A program made the position numbers and the translations under genes. Positions 50,701 to 63,216 of a stretch of 64,000 nt of DNA are shown one piece after another (position 1 is the stretch's first letter; each line of letters opens with the position of its first letter). The notes beneath the pieces were generated by a model. The model worked only from the letters and a program-made list of their open reading frames with translations. It ran no database searches and had not been told where the DNA came from. The stretch lies in assembly GCF_000004075.3 (NCBI RefSeq), contig NC_026657.2, forward strand, positions 930,001 to 994,000. Direction: 5' to 3'. The DNA is from Cucumis sativus (lineage: Eukaryota; Streptophyta; Magnoliopsida; Cucurbitales; Cucurbitaceae).

Positions 50701-51606
50701 CATTCTTTGCCTCATGGAAATTATCTTCAGGCATGCAGGCTTAGCTCCTTTGTCTCAATAACTGAATTTTCTATACCATTTTGGTGCTGATTTGGTTTTG
50801 TTGCAGCCGGCCGTCTGAAGACCGAACCATTCCATTGAAAGTTATAGAAGAGCGGACAAAACTTTCTACAGAGGATGTGGAGCATCTACTAATGAAGAGT
50901 CTCTCTGTAAGTTTCACTTGTAGTTATATTCACGAAAAGATCTGTTTCAAGTTTGGCCATGGACTTGGTCACCTCAAATTAATATAGTGTCAATAGAAAT
51001 TGTGATGCTGGAAGAATACGGTTGTAACCTATAGGAAAAGCAGCGGTGATGTAAAAAAAGTAGCAAGTTGGATGAATGAAACAAAGTTGGATGCTGAAAT
51101 AAATAAATTATCTTATCACTACTTTCACGGCACTTGAGAAAAACCAGTTCCATTCATTCGTTTGATTATCGGTTTCTAGGTTAACTTCATAAGCAGGTCT
51201 GTATCTTTCATGTTTTTTTTCATCTTTTGGGTAGTCTTAAATCTTAACCTGATCTGACGATATTCTTATCTACCGCAGTTTGTTTCACTTCCTTTAGCAC
51301 ATTCAGCTGACCTTTCTGACTGACTTGAAAATTTCCATGATCGAATTATTCTGCCAATGCGCTAGACTTACTTTTTCTCCCAACCATCTATAACAGAAAA
51401 TTGGTTGTTTTCTGTTGCAGGTCCACCTTATAGAAGGTATAATCGATCAAGTCGAGGGAACGGTACATGTTTCCTGGGTGCAACCTAGGGTTCTGGGCAT
51501 TCAACAGATCAAATCCCTGCGAGACCGGCTGGACAATTGGGTGGAAAAAGTGCACACGGCTTTACTTTCGGTCGAGGCCGAGACCCCTGATCTAGTTGCA
51601 TCATAA
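47771..51606 (+). CDS. RPN9: 26S proteasome lid subunit RPN9 (PSMD13)
   Basis: Six exons, 47771-47920, 48933-49379, 49699-49779, 50534-50730, 50807-50906 and 51421-51606, give 386 residues, the same length as Arabidopsis RPN9a. RPN9 is a helical-repeat PCI protein of the proteasome lid that packs next to RPN5/RPN6 and RPN10. Family blocks are clear: MAALQYLDTLRNSHPELAEWY at the start, LSALLGDNIYNFGELLGHPI, GTKVEWLYYILQAFNSGDL, RTIPLKVIEERTKLSTEDVEHLLMKSLS (winged-helix part of the PCI domain) and the end VEAETPDLVAS. The 76-base intron 4 has a GC donor (CAG|GCATGC), needed for the SRPSEDRT junction. Intron 2 contains a second, decayed copy of the exon 3 start (separate entry). Confidence 0.95.
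49499..49752 (+). repeat. Tandem duplication covering the intron 2 end and exon 3 start of RPN9
   Basis: Two adjacent units of about 128 and 126 bases, 49499-49626 and 49627-49752. Each runs from 'cttatcct.tat' through 'tcaaaattattgt' and a 'gtgcctgtag' acceptor into exon sequence coding GFAFDLS or DLAFDLS and on to 'catctacaa'. The downstream copy is the real exon; the upstream copy differs by scattered substitutions and has one extra base (gataaacat against gacaacat) that shifts its frame, so it is a decoy exon start. Confidence 0.85.
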
Positions 51607-52234
51607 TCCTCTTCATTTCATCTCTAAACAATTTAGCCAAGGGACGAAACAAAAGCCAGGAGAAACTACTGCCGATCCTTTATATGATGATTTTCATGTG
51701 CTGGCTGGCTGGCTGTTTTCCAAGCTGTCTTTTCATCTTGCCTACTGCTATCTTGAACTATTTTCTAGGAAGCAGAAGCCTCTACTTCAGTCTAGTTAGT
51801 TTTAAAAGTGAGCATGGATTGGAGGAGTTGAAATGGACTTAATTTGACTTCTGTATTTGTTTTACTTTTGTTGCATACAATTGAGTTTTGATGTGCTCCA
51901 TGGAAATCCATTTTATGATATGTTTAAATCTTATAAACCAGACTTCATATAACACACATAATCTCATTTCTTCATGCCTAATATGGGAAGCCTAATGAGC
52001 TATACAAAATTACAAGACATCCTTCTACAACATAAATCCAACATTTCACTTCCTTTTGAACATGAATATGGAGAACATTGGGATTTAAGCTTGCTATTGC
52101 CCAAGTACAAATCAAAACTTGAAAAAAAAATTGCAAGAATCGCCTTATTCAAGGAGGAAAGTAGATGTAAGGGAAGCATATTTTCTCTTTTGGGCTTCCT
52201 TTTGATATTATCTATGAAAGTAGTACTAGAAATA

Positions 52235-55200
52235 TCATTGTTGTCTAACAAATGGAGATGAGCTCACATCTGTGCTGTAAAAGGAATCTTCGGGTCCTCC
52301 ATAGTAGTTCTCCTCTTTCTCCTCATCCCACTTGACAACTTCTCTTATATACTTGAATGCCTCGTCAATAGTCACTCGGTCCCTTGCTCTAGCTTGCCAC
52401 ACGAATAGCTTACGACCCGTAATGGATTGATAAAGATCTTTGAATTTCATAGCTACATAGTAGTAAGCTTGATGAGATAGTGACTGGTTGCTATGCAATG
52501 GTCGCACGGGGCTGAAATCGTTAAACCATTCACAAACATTCAATGAGCCCCGATTTACTTTCTCCTCAAAGAGATCGTACTTGTTGAGTATCAATACAAA
52601 TGGGGTATCTTTGAAGCAAGGGTGTCGGACCATCGTCTCAAAAAGCTCCTTGCTCTGCATCATCTTGTTTTGTAATAGGTTTCCGCTGCCACTACCTTCT
52701 GGGGCAAGAGACATCTGATCAAAATCACTAAGAGCAACACAAAAGACGACGACTCGAACATCTTCAAACATCTCAACCCACTTGCACCCTTCATTCATCC
52801 CCTTGGCACTTACTCTTATAAGCTGATATCTGTACAATAGATAGAAACCAAGATTCAGATTGCTGAAAAAGAAACACACACATTGAAGGGAAACAAAATC
52901 CACCAATCAATAAGATATCTGTACAATAGATAGAAACCAAGTCAACGACCTAGTGCAAGCTTGAGAATCATTTTGAAAGAGTTAAAAACCACTTTTCTCA
53001 AAATTAATTCATGATTATTTTATTTTATTTTTAATTTCTAAATGCATTTTTCATACGGTTAGAATTGATTTTGAATAATAATTTTTTTTTGGAGTGATTA
53101 TGAAAATCACTACCAAACATGCCTTTAGAGGATTAAAAATTTAAAAGTACTTTTTAACTGAAGTATTTAAATGAGGCTATGAATTTAGAAGCCTTTTCCA
53201 GGAGTCAAAACACTCCCAAGTACTTACAAAACAAGGAGTTGATAGATGCTTTCAGAAACACTTCTATAGACAATTCTAGGCTTAGACATTTCATTCATTC
53301 CCTAATTCCGCTCTATACACAATTTCTTTCACTAACTTCTCTCTCTATGAACCTCTCTCACTAACTTCTCTCGATAATTTATCAGCTTGCCTCATGAAGA
53401 AACTCTATTGAAGGCATGCAACTTTCCTCCCAAAAACAGACAAAAAAAACAACTTATAGTTATTATTCAAGTATTTATCCTAAAGTTAAGAGCTTTTATC
53501 TCACATCCACAAATCAATATGCAGAACGAGAAAATATATTACCTAGTGAGAGGTGGGGGTGGAGCTTCGAGATTGTCGGTATAGGTCTCGGACATTGGAC
53601 TCCGATCATCAAGTGAAAATTCCATGAAAGCCAATCCATTCCCTTGGGTTACCCCTTCTGCATACAGGATATCTCTATCCGAAGGTTCGTATTCGTTACT
53701 TGAAACCTCCACTGCCTGCAAACAATCACAAATTCTAAGCAATCTCCCCAGATAATTCAATCAAAAAAGTTGACACATGATGGCAGATGGCGTTCTCTCC
53801 AATAGAACCATTCTGATTTTTTTTAAAAATCGAGTATAACAGTTAAGAAATTGATTAGGGTGTGATGGATTACCCTGCTTAAGAAGTACTCCGCAACATC
53901 GGGAAGAAAGTGTAGCTCACTTTTTCTCTTGTAAGTTTCCTGGATTGCAGGGTCCTTCCATAACTCTTCAACTAATGGAGCATACTCACGAGTTGCAGCA
54001 GGGAAAAATGCATCCAAATCTCCAGTGGCAATGATATCGAGGAGCCAATCGGAAAAATGTTTCAACTTCGGATTGATGGAATATATGCTTTCACTAGCTT
54101 CCTTCTCTCCATCTGTGGAAATAAAATTTTGTAATTGGAGAAGAATGAATAAAATTTAATCAAAAGTGACAATGAAAGAGGGTGGAAAAACTTTTCACAA
54201 CTCAAACTAAGAGACCATATTGCATACACCACTCATCATTAATTTCAACCATCAACTCAAAATCGTAAAATTTAGACCTTCAAACTTTCATAGAATTGGG
54301 TATCTGTTAGATGGGAGATAAAGACTCTTTTAAAGAGTGAAAAATACATTTTTTTAAGGAGAGATTTCTCTCTTATCTAAAGGAATTTTTTTAAATAGTT
54401 CGCAGTTTTGCAATTTTCCCAAATTCAACCCTTTCCAGACCCTCTAGGCTTATCTAACCATAAATCCAATGAATTTGGCATTGAAAAAATTACCAGTTTC
54501 AAGAGCTTGATCCCCCTGTGAAATTGAAGCCTTTTTCCGGTTTATGATCTCCTCCTCAAAGCGTTCTCGACCATCTAGTAAGATGCTAAGATATTTGTAC
54601 ATATTACTCTGAATCATTAGTTTGATGTCTTGCAGTTCTTCTTCATTAAATCTGTTCCCATACAAAAATTTTCCCTGAACAAAAGAGGTAAACATTGAAG
54701 ATAGTGGATCGGAATGTTTCATTTCTAATAAACACGATTGAGGCCATTTCCTTTGCAACAACCACAACCTTCACAGAGATAAATTCCCTCCCAGTGACAA
54801 CCTTATAATTGCAAGATAAAATCTTTCGTCCCCCAACCACGAACAAAAAAGGCCTCTCGCCTTCTAGGCGGCCCATGCATTTATATATATTCCATCCACA
54901 TTCGTAGATCAATTGACACAGGAAGACTTCAACTCTATTGTATGTATCCCAAAATTTAAAAAAAGTAAAACTTAGAATTTTCTGAGAACTCTTTAAAAAA
55001 GCACTGATATAAGTAATTTTCTTTCTTGGGACACACTTACAAGTTACAACAACCCTCCCCCCAAGTCCCCCCCCCCACCCACACAAACACCAAGGACGTT
55101 CCAAGCCTATATTAAGTTATGGTACATGGTTTCAAACTTGCGGTATAAAACGGGAAAGATTGAAAGGTCTAAGGAAGAGATAAACTGATTTATAACAACA

Positions 55201-57506
55201 CTAATGATGACGTGTTTACCTGCTTAAAGATAGTGCTAGTTCCAGAGCCTTCAATCCCAATGAGAAGAAGTTTCTGAATCCTCTTTTGTTGCTCAAAGAA
55301 ATTGGGGACTGTTGTATAATTGCTAGCCTCTTCTCTCACTCCATGAGGTGGTTGACCATGTAGCACGGGCAATGAGAACAAAGCACAAACAAAGCGTGTT
55401 GAAGCCTGCCTCAATCAAAGCATAAATAAGGTTCTTTATATCAAAAGGATAAACTTGGCGTGTAGGTTAGACTTCATTCAAAGGATTTTATGTTCACCTT
55501 CTCCCAAATATTTCCTCTGATATTGTTTTGACCTTCTTCCTCATAGCGACCGTCGTCGTAGACCCAAAAATGTGTGTCACGTGGGCATTGTACGTTTGCC
55601 AACTGAAAAAACAACAGATTGAATATGTCTAGTTGTAGCAGAAACCACAAGCCATTTAACATCTAAAGAAAATCAAGTTCGTAGTTTTTCTTTCTTTCTT
55701 TTTTTGTATGTGAGTAGACATCAAGATGCTTTTAGTTTAGCAAGGAAGCCAATGAAACAAAATCAATTTTACTTAATAAGAGGAGCTTTTCCAGGAGGAA
55801 AAAAAAAGAGGAACTAATCGGTTGAATTGACCACAATGTAGCTCTTACTTTTATGACCATTGGATGCATGAGAGGAAAAAAAATCATTTTTCACCATGGC
55901 TTTGACAGTCATGAAAATGACAGCTACATTATGGTAGTTCCAAAATTTTCTCCTTTCAGAGGCTTTTGTTGGGCACGGATCCCCAAACTATTAGGTTGGA
56001 GAGGGGCTAATGAACTCTTCCAGACTTTTTGCATCACCACGTAAAACTCTTTAGAGAATCATTTTTCCCTCCCATAATGACATACACTCTCTATGGGGAT
56101 TTTGGTAACTTTTATTTACCCTATATTGGTGGGCAAGCTCTGATGTGGCCACTCTATGTGATATGAAAAAGTCATTAGTTAAAGCCTCAAAAGCAAAAAA
56201 AACAAAAAAAAAACAAAAAACCAAAAACAAAGAGAATTAGAATGTCTACGTTCTGGTTTACAAAGCCAAAAGGTGTACCTTAAGCACCCTTAATTCGAGT
56301 CTAGTGATTTCTCGACCATTGATGTAAACTTCAGTGTTTCCATTGCTTGCATGGGGGCTAAGTTTTCCAGTGAAACTTAAGTTTGAACTAATGATTCTAT
56401 CTGGCTTTTCTCCTTCCTGTCAGACCAACACAAAAATACTTCATAAAGTTCTAGTTCCGGAGACAAAGGTCAAATGGCCATTCACTAAATACACATAAAA
56501 AAAGCTAACACCAGTAAATTATAGTTACCTTTCCCCAGAGACCAGACTCTTTGTCGTACCAATATCTCCCAGGTTTCAATTTCTGTGGAGGAAGAGGGCA
56601 TCCAAGTAATTCTGCCATCTCTTCGGACCTTAGGGGTAATCCATTTACAATCAGCTGCTCTGGGCGAAGTTGATTAGCAGGACATTCTTTCTCAGCTTTC
56701 ATAATTTGCTTCACTTCCAAAGGACTAAGTAGTCGAGACAAGACCCTCGAATGCTTGCCCAATTTTGACCTCTTAGATTCGTCTATGGGATCACCGATGC
56801 AAGTGACACATTTACGCCCTTCAGGCATTGATCCCATAGCCCTAAGCACACAATTGCTGCAATACTTGGCATCACAAACTAGACATGACTCCTTTGTTTC
56901 CCACTTTCCTTTCCCACACCTATAACAGACCCTACTTTTCTTTTTCTTTTTCTCTTTTGAAACTCCTACATATTCTGGATACACTTGCTTCTCGACGCTA
57001 AGTTCTTTACGATTGGAGTTGTCAGTATTGAAAGTGACAACAGGTGCTCTCCTCGCATCAATAACTACTTGTTTAGGCTGATTATTAGTAGGGTTGTGAA
57101 CTGAAGCTGGGGAGGCAGAAGGTGAAGCTGAAGAAAAATCATGGTTTTGCAAGACAGATACTACAGATTCTGAACTTCCTGATACTCTTGGACTCTGAGT
57201 AGGTGGACTTGTGACTCCAACGATTCGAGAGACTGGCAAAGGAATTGGTTCGATTGTTGGGGGGCCGTTATTTGCAATTGACCTTTGGGATTCAGATAAA
57301 GGTTCAGCAACTGGAATTGAATGAGGATGTACATCAAGGGGTTCAACTCTTGGAACATCATAGACTACTGGTGGACCCTCGTATTCCATAGCTATAGAGT
57401 AATCCAGATCGCTAGCACTTTCAGGGAGAGATGCTCCAGGTGGGAGCATCTTCTTCACCAACTCCCTCCAGTTCTCTTCCTCCCTTCTTTCTGATTCAAC
57501 CGACAT
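52235..57506 (-). CDS. XLG3: Extra-large GTP-binding protein, XLG3-like
   Basis: Eight minus-strand exons, 57506-56529, 56416-56279, 55602-55498, 55405-55220, 54674-54494, 54112-53874, 53715-53543 and 52829-52235, give 864 residues. XLGs are plant-specific Galpha-like proteins that work with Gbeta-gamma in immunity, root growth and stress signalling, at the plasma membrane and in the nucleus. The N-terminus ([39 protein letters not shown]) fits XLG3 best. A basic nuclear-localisation run KEKKKKKSR lies at 184-192. A Cys-rich zinc-binding-like block at 194-236 has CYRC, CLVC, CSNC and CVTC. In the Galpha part the P-loop is the degenerate GSGTST (lacking the usual Lys), the DVGGQ motif is replaced by SAKGMNEG, and NKYD (749-752) is intact. 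These losses are family-typical and agree with weak nucleotide binding. Confidence 0.94.
52825..52941 (-). repeat. Exact 28-base direct repeat carrying the exon 8 acceptor of the XLG gene
   Basis: Bases 52825-52852 and 52914-52941 are identical over 28 positions, offset by 89 bases. On the gene's strand each copy is a U-rich tract ending in TTGTACAG followed by ATATC, so the true 3' splice site has an exact duplicate upstream in intron 7. Using the upstream copy would add 89 bases and shift the frame. Confidence 0.9.
55053..55080 (-). other. G-run tract in XLG intron 4, quadruplex-prone
   Basis: On the transcribed RNA sense there are four G runs, of 3, 10, 6 and 3, separated by loops of 1, 4 and 1 bases. 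This fits the simple G-quadruplex rule and stands out in AT-rich DNA. Confidence 0.7.
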
Positions 57507-58440
57507 ATTGCTAGATTTACAACCAGAGCACTAAATCCAGAAGCTGGACACTTTTGAGACAGAAGAACTCTCGTTTTACGTATAGTCCCCTAGAACAGCA
57601 TCCATAAGTAAAGCTGAATCATCTTCGTAATCAACAAAGACAATCGCAGAAATTGTCAGCAAGAGATACAAACACAAAGAAAACAAAAAAAAAACACTCG
57701 TCAGAGCCCTGGATTGTTGGCTCTTAGTTCAACCAAATTACATCAATGGCAGACATCAAACTCAAAATTTTGAATAAGAAAAACTTGACCGAACTTTTAG
57801 GATACTAAGAAAGGTTCAAAATCAGAAAACCCCTTTAATCAAAGTTTTCGATCAAAAGGTTTACAGTCAAAATCAGGACACCCAGAACGCAAATCAAACA
57901 ATATTTTTCAAAAGCTTGAAAAGGCAAACAAACCCACCTCTAGAATCCAATTAGAGTTGAAAAAATCAGAGTCAAACAAACTATAAACAAACAAAAAGAT
58001 AAAAAGAAGCACGGGCAAACAAAACCACTACAAGAATCAAATATTCAAAGCGAAGACTATTTTAGCAGATAAACATAGGAAATGAAAAAAAAGGGGGGAA
58101 AAGAGATAGAGAGAGAAAGAGAGAAATACCCTTTTGAAGAGTAAACGAGTTTCACTTTTAGAGAGAGTCAAATGGCAAGTAGATAGGGAAAGTGACAAAA
58201 TGAAAGCGAATCGTGGAGATTGTAAAGCACCAGAAGCGGCTTTTTGAGGTTTGATTGAGGCTTTTGGAACCCAAAAGGCAAAGCCTCTGCGAAACCCACC
58301 ACCATGGACGAGAGAAAAGACGAATGCTATTGAAGAGAGAGAGAAATAGAGTACAGAGAAAAGAAAGATAACAAAAATGGTGAAATCCAAGCAGAGAGCA
58401 ATGGGAGTAAGACGAGTCAGAAATTTTAGGCTCTTTACCA
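57507..58440 (-). other. XLG 5' leader with a probable untranslated intron
   Basis: A candidate donor AAAAGG|GTATTTCTC near 58128 and an acceptor TGTTCTAG near 57592 would remove about 540 bases from the leader. The region upstream of 58130 is GA/CT-rich like a leader exon. The long open frame reading leftward from 58441 has no ATG at its start. Confidence 0.4.
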
Positions 58441-61400
58441 ATTTTCGCCAGATGTCTTAATCAAGGTTTTTACACTAATGTCCAAAACTCTAATCTTAAA
58501 CAAATATTTTCATTTTACGTATATATTAATACAATCTTCATTCATTATAGAATTGCTTTTTTTTTTCTTACCTATAGATCTAATAATATCTTGAGATTAA
58601 TACATTGTTTTTCTACTTCTGTTTATGAGAGATATTTTAATATATTGATTAAGTTTTATTGTTGATATCAAACATTCTAATTTATGTACACATTAACATA
58701 TGGATGGGTATTTGTTTATTTGATTATTTATAGATAAATTAATTAATATATGTATACATATTTATATAATAAATTATGTTGACGTTGACACTAATCTTTT
58801 AAATATAATAATTATCGACTTTAGGACAGAAGATGGTGTCAACTATCATTGAATTAAACTTACTATTGTAACCATACGTAAATCTATAACCTAAAATTAA
58901 TTCCATTGCATTTAATTACCTTGCTTTTATTATACTCTCTTAATAGAGATATGTTTAATTCTTAACAATATACTCTCAAACTATATCTATTATCGTAATG
59001 TTTATTGTAATCTTAATTACGATTGCTAATTATTTTAATCATATATAATTTTTAGTGAAAGAAATAATTCATAGAACTATGTTAATTAAAGCGTATTCTA
59101 ACATTGATTATATATTTTATAGTATATAAATTGGAGAAATTAAACTAAAGTTGATAACCATAACTTATACTAACTAAGACACATTTGTGTTGGCATTATG
59201 TTGTACGATTTAGTCTAAGCATTTCAAGCAAATTTTAAAATAGCATACTTTTCTTTTTTTACCATATTTCCATCCATACATTCAATGGTGACATTATCTA
59301 CAAAAAGAAAAAAAAAAATAGATGGATTAAAAAGAGAGGTAGTGGAAATTTTTATTATGTCTACATAAAGATATAGAGTGTGGGTCCCATACATAAGTCA
59401 TCCAAATTTTTAATCTATTATTGTAAAAAAAATAAAAAACAAAACTAATCTATTGGTTTTTAAATAATAATAATAATAATATTGAGTTGGTGATGGGATG
59501 ATGAAGTTTTTTTATCCACGCGCCTCTGAAGAGCGTGTAAATAAATGCGGACACGACCAAGATATTTGTAAGTTACGTGGAATTGCTGTTTCAAAAGCAC
59601 TTCGAAGAGCGTGGCCAATCATCTCCATTCTCACGGTAACGGTAACGTTAAACTTTCACGCCAATATTTTTTTAAAGAATTTTAAAAAGTAAACAATATT
59701 ATAAGTTGTAATAGAAATAAAATTCAAATTTTTGGGATAGCTTATAAATACTCTAATTTATTTTTCTATTTTAAAAAAGGTTTCATACTTTTTTTTTTTA
59801 ATTTCCAACCTCACTATTTGTTTTATTTTGATAAATTTTGCATCATGAAAAGAAAATTAGAAAAAATGATGCTATCAATATCAACCATAATTGTGAATGG
59901 CAAACTTATAATTTTTTTAAAAAATAAGTGATTAATAATTTTTATATTGAAAATTTTTAAAAGAATATTAGATTTTACAAAATATCTACTATCACTGATA
60001 TGTTATAGATAGAAGACGGTTGACGATAGAATTCAAAATTTTGTTATAACTATAAATATTTTAATTTATCTTACTATTTTTAAAAACGCTCCTATTATAT
60101 TTATACTATATTTGCTGTAATTTTTCTTTATTTATTAGTTAATAGTTGAGAGTCGTAAATTTGAATGTTTGCTAACATTTTTAATAATGAAGGGTGAGGT
60201 GGGAGCCCCCGAGGAGGTGATTTTAATGATAACCACGTGGAGGGCAGTAATTAAGTGTGGAGGTGGGACCCTTCACGTCTGAGGTTCTTTTTCCCTTTTA
60301 ATCAGAGTTAAAAAGCAAAAATACATAAATAATATTTTGTTAATTTAAGTAACAAAATACAAAAATATTTATGGCTAACAAAAATTATCAGGTCTTTTAA
60401 ATATTTTCATTTATCTATTTAAAAGAGTTCATTAAAATGTTTTTTTATTTATATTTCTAAAATAAAAATTTTTTTAAATATCATTTTAAATAATATGTCG
60501 TTTATACTATTGTTTAAATTTAAAGTTTTTTTTCCTATCGTTTAAAACGAATTAAATGATGATGTGACATAATATAAACAATCAATTACCATAGTTAATA
60601 CGATCGTTTACCATAATTAATACGATTGCTTGTCATGGTTGACATGTTTAAAGTTTAAGCATTTTTTTCGACATTTAAAAAGAACAACGCTATCAAGTAT
60701 CATAACCTAAACGATCATAGATGATTCATTTAAATTGTAATATACAATCGTTTAGAAGAATATAACTAATGTGTATGTATTCAGTGGGATAATTTTCATC
60801 CCAAATCTATGAGTTTTTTTTAAAAAAAAAAAAATTGTTTTTTATGGTGCAAATGTTTTTTAAAAATTTCATAATATTGTTTTTGTTGTATTATTCATTT
60901 CATATAAAAGGAAGAAGGGAGTGCAGAAAATAATTATTGGATTTGGTTTAAAACTTATTGACTTATTTATTTATTGCCAATTGGCCCCTCTCTATTTTAT
61001 TGTATTAAACTTTCTGTCCTTTCCTCTATGCCAAATCCTCTCTCTTTCTTTCTTTCTTTTTGTTTTTTCATTTCATTTATGTCCTCCATTTCTTCTAAAT
61101 TTAAGCACATTGCCTAAAGCCAACTTTTGTAGCTAAATGCCAAAAAAGTATATCACTAAAAATTATACTTTTTTTTTTTATCATGAATTTTGACATTGAA
61201 ATTTTTTTCTATACCTTTTGTAACAAAAGGTTGAGTTTAGCCTTTTGGATATTTTTATTTAAATAAACATTCAAAACTTGACATGTCACGGATGAATGGA
61301 TTCTACACAAGCAAATGAGCATGCAGATTAATTCAATGCAAAGTGAAGAACATTAGCATGAATCCTATTAGGTAGGTATTCAAAAACTTTAACACAAGTG

Positions 61401-61650
61401 GTGCATGGACATCATGAGCTTGCGCTATAAGGTATTAGGTTAAGTCCCACAACTAACACATCCTTCATGTTTAGTTGCTAATGGGTGAGGTTAGAATCCT
61501 AAGCAAACGGTCGAGGATAAACATGTATCGAAATTTGAATTTTATGAATTTATGGATAAAATATCTAACATCCACAAATTTTTTTTAAAGTCACAAAATT
61601 GCTTCTATAATGAGAGTTTAGATAAAAGCTTTGAAAAACGAATATTTTCT
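58441..61650. other. 3.2-kb intergenic interval with scattered control-type sites
   Basis: Divergent promoter region of the XLG gene (-) and VPS25 (+). GTGGGTCCC at 59380-59388 and GTGGGACC at 60263-60270 match the TCP class I site, and CCACGTGG at 60233-60240 is a G-box. The segments near 59496-59650 and 60195-60300 are GC-richer islands. A short open frame at 59498-59692 has no family resemblance. Confidence 0.35.
59930..60095. repeat. Dispersed AT-rich palindromic repeat, copy 7
   Basis: It carries 'aaaatatctactatcactgatatgttatagatagaag', then 'cgatagaattcaaaattttgttataactataaatattttaatttatct'. The order of blocks is the same as in the copy at 47095-47315. Confidence 0.55.
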
Positions 61651-61659
61651 TCCTTCGTT

Positions 61660-63216
61660 AATGTTCGTTGTCTACCCGGCAAAAAGAAAACCCTCACCTT
61701 AGTCTCCTTCTTCCTCACTCTCGCAACGTTCACTCCCCGCGAATACCGAGTGGCACGAACTCCGGTTGACGGCAATCGAACGGCGGCGACAAACACGATT
61801 TAGGTATTATTCATTTGTTCCTTTACCCTCTCTTCACTTCCATCTACGATCGCTCAGCGTTGTTTGATCTGAATATCGAAACACGCCATTTGAAGATTGT
61901 GATCACACGGGAACTCTGGAACTTCAGCGTTTTCGACATTCAGCTGAATCAAGATCCTGTGAAGGATTTGGAAGTCGATTCTTGAGTTTTGATTTCTCAG
62001 TTTATCGTTTTCTCTTACCCTGAAATCAGGCGGTCAATCATTTCGAACACGGCTGGATTTGATTACTGCACTTTTTTAACTTTGAAAATTTGAGTCACTA
62101 AATCTCGTTTTCTCTGCGCATCGTTGGTTCTGTGTCTTAATTTTTCATTTTCAATCATTAGATCGATGATTATGATTTTCTTACAGATGTAATAATGAGA
62201 TTGGGATGACTTTCGAATCATGGAGTGTGTTTTGTTTGTAGTGTTTTGATTAGAGGATTTAAAGTGATCATGGATATTCTAAAACATTTGAGTAGTTTAG
62301 GAGTAGTTGTTCAATTTCTTCCAAAAATGTTCTTTACAGCACTTTTTTCAATTTCAAATCCTCCTGAAGTTCTGTGAAATCTTGCCTCGATTAATTTCAC
62401 AAGCCATTTTACTGTAGGCAATAGCATGCTAGTCATGAAGTTGTTCAGTGTTTCTTCAACAATTTTGCATGTTTAAGTAGTTCCTCAGCCCCTATTTGAT
62501 AGCCAGTTCAATCTCTTGGTTTGGTTTTTTATCATTGAAAATTAAACTTATAGTCACTTCTTTTACTTTTGGATTTCTTTGGTTTGTTATATTCCTTTTA
62601 CAAATGTTTTCAAACCCAAGTCAAAGCAAACACTTGGTTTTGTTTTTTGAATTGAACTACCATGTAAAGAAATGGGGGAGAAATTAGGCGCAATTTTCAA
62701 GAACCAAATGGATCAAATGGGGTTCTTTTACATGTTAACTATATAGACCCCAAGAGGTGGTGCTCAATCATGGATCTCTTGTCTTCCAACAAAGTCAGAC
62801 TTGATATTATGGTCTTTTTCAGTCTTGTATCCTGTTACTGTGAAGTTTTCATGCCATTTGATGTTTTTTAGAAATAGCTTCATCAGATGAAATTTATTGT
62901 TCGGTTCTCACCACTGATCTGATTCATAGAACACGAAAACTTGATTCTATTTTGACGTGTTCGTTTGCTATCATAATCGGGTACAGGATAAAATTAGAAG
63001 AGGAAAGCAACTTGCAGTTCATAACAAGTTTATATAGTTCTTTAATGACAAGGTTTTATTAGTTTGCAAGTCTCTAGTGTCATCGTATCATTTATGAATC
63101 TCTGCGTTCTTTTGTCTCTTCATTTTATCTTTAAATTTCTTTCTGAAATTTCTCAGTTCTAGAGATAAGATGCTTCCATAGAACTCAACTCACTTCCAGA
63201 GGACACAATAGAGAAG
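61660..63216 (+). other. VPS25 5' leader region with untranslated intron(s)
   Basis: A less AT-rich stretch at 61665-61800 looks like the leader exon, possibly ending at TTTAG|GTATT near 61803. An acceptor TTTCTCAG at 63156 would join it to the short leader just before the ATG. The frame at 61552-61803 has no family resemblance and is probably leader sequence. Confidence 0.4.

Noticed and set aside
52970-53125. Palindromic 'agtgattatgaaaatcact' region in XLG intron 7 as a MITE
   Set aside because: One end looks like a MITE terminus, but the matching opposite end and a target duplication could not be found.
58037-58441. A 134-codon frame in the XLG leader as an upstream ORF
   Set aside because: The frame opens at TTG, not ATG, and the hydrophobic product reflects CT-rich leader sequence.
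59498-59692. Short frame in a GC-richer patch
   Set aside because: It has an ATG and 64 codons, but no splice continuation, no family and no upstream promoter signs that stand out.
61381-61510. Segment that looks like part of a repeat, with 'ggtattaggttaagtcccac' and 'gaggttagaatcctaag'
   Set aside because: tRNA-like B-box resemblance was considered, but no cloverleaf could be drawn and no second copy was found in the window.
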